Assembly (NCBI RefSeq): GCF_029892685.1
Contig: NZ_JARXVD010000016.1
Location: 1-64,000, forward strand
DNA from: Mycobacterium sp. OTB74
GTDB taxonomy: Bacteria > Actinomycetota > Actinomycetes > Mycobacteriales > Mycobacteriaceae
Direction: 5' to 3'
Length of the DNA: 64,000 bases
A model generated the notes under the pieces. That model saw nothing but the letters and a program-made list of their open reading frames with translations, did not search any database and had not been told where the DNA came from. Shown one piece after another: positions 62,252 to 64,000 of this stretch (position 1 is its first letter; each line of letters begins with the position of its first letter). The position numbers and the translations under genes are program-made.

Positions 62252-63712
62252 ATGACCACAATCGATTACCCGCAGCTCTACATCGACGGAACGTGGGCTG
62301 CGCCAGCCGGGCACGACACCATAGGGGTTTATTCCCCCACCACCGAAGAGCGGATCGGTTCGGTGCCCAGAGGCGACCTGACCGATATCGACGCGGCAGT
62401 CGCAGCAGCACGGGGGGCGTTCGACGCGCCCGACGGCTGGTCAAGCTGGCATCCCAAGGAGCGCGCTGAGTACCTCCAGCGGTTTGCCGCGGAGCTGGAA
62501 GCGCGCAGCGCGGAGACCGCACGCCGGGTGTCGATGCAGAACGGTATGCCGATCTGGCTGGCTAACCAATTCGAGGCCGTCTTCCCGTCGCTGCTGGTGC
62601 GCTACTACAGCGACCTGATGGCCGGAGCACCGATCGAGGAAGCGCGCCCGGGTATGTTCGGTGGCACCTCATTGGTGTCCAAAGCGCCCATCGGCGTCGT
62701 CGGTGCGATCGTGCCGTGGAATGTCCCACAATCCATTTCGTTCTTGAAGATCGCGCCCGCCCTGGCCGCTGGATGCACGGTCGTTCTCAAACCGGCTGAG
62801 GAAACCGTCCTGGACGCGTTCCTGATGGCCGAGGCCGCCGCGGCGGCCGGGTTGCCGGACGGCGTCATCAACGTCGTGCCCGGCGGTCGAGAGGTAGGGG
62901 CCTACCTGGTCGAACATCCAGGCATCGACAAGGTGTCGTTCACCGGATCTTCTGCCGCCGGACGTTGGATCTCCGAAGCGTGCGGACGCCTGCTCCGACC
63001 CGTCACTCTCGAGCTCGGCGGCAAGTCGGCCGCAATCATCCTCGACGACGCCGACATGACCTCGTTGCTCGAGCCCTTCTTTGGTTGCACGCTGCTCAAC
63101 AACGGCCAAATCTGTTGGCTGAATACGCGGATCCTGCTTCCCCGCAGCCGATACAACGAAATGGTCGACACGATCACGGATATGACCCGCGCGCTGACCG
63201 TTGGCGATCCGCTCGATCCGGAAACCAAGGTCGGACCGCTGGTGTCTAAGCGCCAGCGCGATCGGGTCGAGGGTTATATCGCGACGGGCAAGAGTGAAGG
63301 CGCGCGAATGACCACAGGCGGTTCGCGCGGAGGCCAGGATCGCGGTTGGTTTGTTGAACCGACCATCTTCGCCGACCTTGACAACAACGCGACGGTGTCG
63401 CGCGAAGAGATCTTCGGCCCCGTGCTGGCGTTGATTCCGTACTCCGATGAACAGGACGCGGTCGCCATTGCAAACGACAGCCCCTACGGCCTCGGTGGCA
63501 CTGTCTGGTCGTCAAACGTCGAGCGTGCCGCCGACGTAGCCCGCCACGTTCGATCGGGAACCATCGGCGTCAATCAGTACGTGAATGACCCCGTGGCCCC
63601 GTTCGGCGGCATCAAGGAAAGCGGCTTGGGCCGGGAAATGGGCCCGGAAGGGTTACACGCCTTCCAGGCGTACAAGACCATCTACATGCCACCCTCGGTT
63701 ACGGCCAACTGA
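62252..63712 (+). CDS. NAD-dependent aldehyde dehydrogenase
   Basis: 486 residues. Catalytic C288 (NNGQICWLN) and general base E254 (LELGGKS); cofactor segments VPWNVP, KPAEETVLDA and FTGSSAAGRWI; EEIFGPV near the C-terminus. Soluble enzyme turning an aldehyde into a carboxylate. 15 bp after the P450 gene, so co-transcribed; with the P450 and the alcohol dehydrogenase it would supply the acid substrate for the CoA ligases. Confidence 0.93.
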   Translation: MTTIDYPQLYIDGTWAAPAGHDTIGVYSPTTEERIGSVPRGDLTDIDAAVAAARGAFDAPDGWSSWHPKERAEYLQRFAAELEARSAETARRVSMQNGMPIWLANQFEAVFPSLLVRYYSDLMAGAPIEEARPGMFGGTSLVSKAPIGVVGAIVPWNVPQSISFLKIAPALAAGCTVVLKPAEETVLDAFLMAEAAAAAGLPDGVINVVPGGREVGAYLVEHPGIDKVSFTGSSAAGRWISEACGRLLRPVTLELGGKSAAIILDDADMTSLLEPFFGCTLLNNGQICWLNTRILLPRSRYNEMVDTITDMTRALTVGDPLDPETKVGPLVSKRQRDRVEGYIATGKSEGARMTTGGSRGGQDRGWFVEPTIFADLDNNATVSREEIFGPVLALIPYSDEQDAVAIANDSPYGLGGTVWSSNVERAADVARHVRSGTIGVNQYVNDPVAPFGGIKESGLGREMGPEGLHAFQAYKTIYMPPSVTAN

Positions 63713-63746
63713 TTACGTGTCGCCAGACAGATCGGAGCAAGGAGCG

Positions 63747-64000
63747 ATGTCTGCACTCGCCGTCACGAAGCCCGGTGCCAACGTACACGAATACACGGCC
63801 GACTTGGTCGTCAGGCGCCGGAGCACACCGGCCGAAGGTGTTGTGCTGCTGGAATTTACACATCCAGACAACGAAGACCTGCCACGCTGGGAACCGGGCG
63901 CGCACGTCGACCTCATTCTCAGCGTCGGCCTGACTCGGCAATACTCGCTCTGCAGCGATCCCGGCGATCGGGGAGCGTGGCGCGTCGGGGTCTTGTTCGA
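63747..64000 (+). CDS. PDR/VanB-type ferredoxin reductase, N-terminal part (cut by window end)
   Basis: The first 84 residues are visible from the ATG after AAGGAGCG. EPGAHVDLIL and RQYSLCSDPGD are the flavin-binding strands (RxYSL) of phthalate dioxygenase reductase/vanillate demethylase reductase proteins; the NAD and [2Fe-2S] domains would lie beyond the window. It is the likely electron donor for the P450 and perhaps for the Rieske dioxygenase, which has no reductase of its own nearby. Confidence 0.82.
   Translation, partial: MSALAVTKPGANVHEYTADLVVRRRSTPAEGVVLLEFTHPDNEDLPRWEPGAHVDLILSVGLTRQYSLCSDPGDRGAWRVGVLF

Noticed and set aside
1-64000. tRNA, rRNA, toxin-antitoxin, restriction or phage defence genes
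   Set aside because: None seen; all substantial genes are metabolic, transport, regulatory or insertion-sequence genes.

Overview
The window is GC-rich actinobacterial DNA and most likely comes from an environmental, fast-growing Mycobacterium (Mycolicibacterium-type). The pointers are a complete Mce/YrbE operon, a PknK-type kinase, a mycobacterial-type MenB, a PlsB/HAD-PlsC/WS-DGAT lipid set and many FadD/FadE/Ech-type genes. It reads as a catabolic island for ring-containing acids beside a lipid-transport operon.

Layout. 1-770: remains of two insertion sequences (IS630 transposase tail, decayed IS3 fragment). 955-5144: a six-helix membrane protein and, convergent with it, a 1163-residue PknK-like kinase/ATPase. 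5217-16945 (minus): a twelve-gene mce operon (yrbEA-yrbEB-mceABCDEF-two Mce-associated proteins-DUF732 protein-CAP protein) whose tail resembles mce3. 17693-22124: CoA ligase, PECR-like SDR, enoyl-CoA hydratase and LCAD-type acyl-CoA dehydrogenase. 22176-23460: an intact IS701-family element. 23644-25764: PhaC-like hydrolase and a GntR regulator. 26188-34399: a tightly coupled meta-cleavage operon (amidohydrolase/decarboxylase, LigB extradiol dioxygenase, C-C hydrolase, Rieske dioxygenase alpha and beta, dihydrodiol dehydrogenase, hydratase, acylating aldehyde dehydrogenase, aldolase). 34507-39514: DUF3237 protein, a TetR/acyl-CoA dehydrogenase/NMO operon, and a hydrolase-SDR pair. 40423-43538: two tandem GAF-LuxR regulators coupled to a MenB paralogue. 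43762-52402: oxidoreductase, enoyl-CoA hydratase, an AliA-like CoA ligase, acyl-CoA dehydrogenase, SCOT-type CoA transferase, a FadR-type GntR, MaoC-like hydratase and a BadI-like ring hydrolase. 52513-59792: glycerolipid acyltransferases, an alcohol dehydrogenase, a hydrolase and a WS/DGAT. 60908-64000: a P450 resembling P450terp, an aldehyde dehydrogenase and the start of a PDR-type reductase.

How they may work together (inference). P450, alcohol dehydrogenase and aldehyde dehydrogenase can oxidise a ring methyl group to a ring carboxylate. CoA ligases, acyl-CoA dehydrogenases, hydratases, SDRs and BadI would then degrade alicyclic CoA esters by ring-opening beta-oxidation. The Rieske/extradiol operon would take aromatic analogues. 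A p-menthane-type monoterpenoid (terpineol, limonene or p-cymene class) is a plausible substrate.

The most striking non-coding signal is a FadR-like palindrome, TGGTCnGACCA and close variants. It recurs in front of nine transcription units and usually lies between the -35 and -10 elements. The FadR-type GntR at 50047-50805 keeps the DNA-reading residues expected for this site, so I propose a single regulon covering most of 17651-52470.
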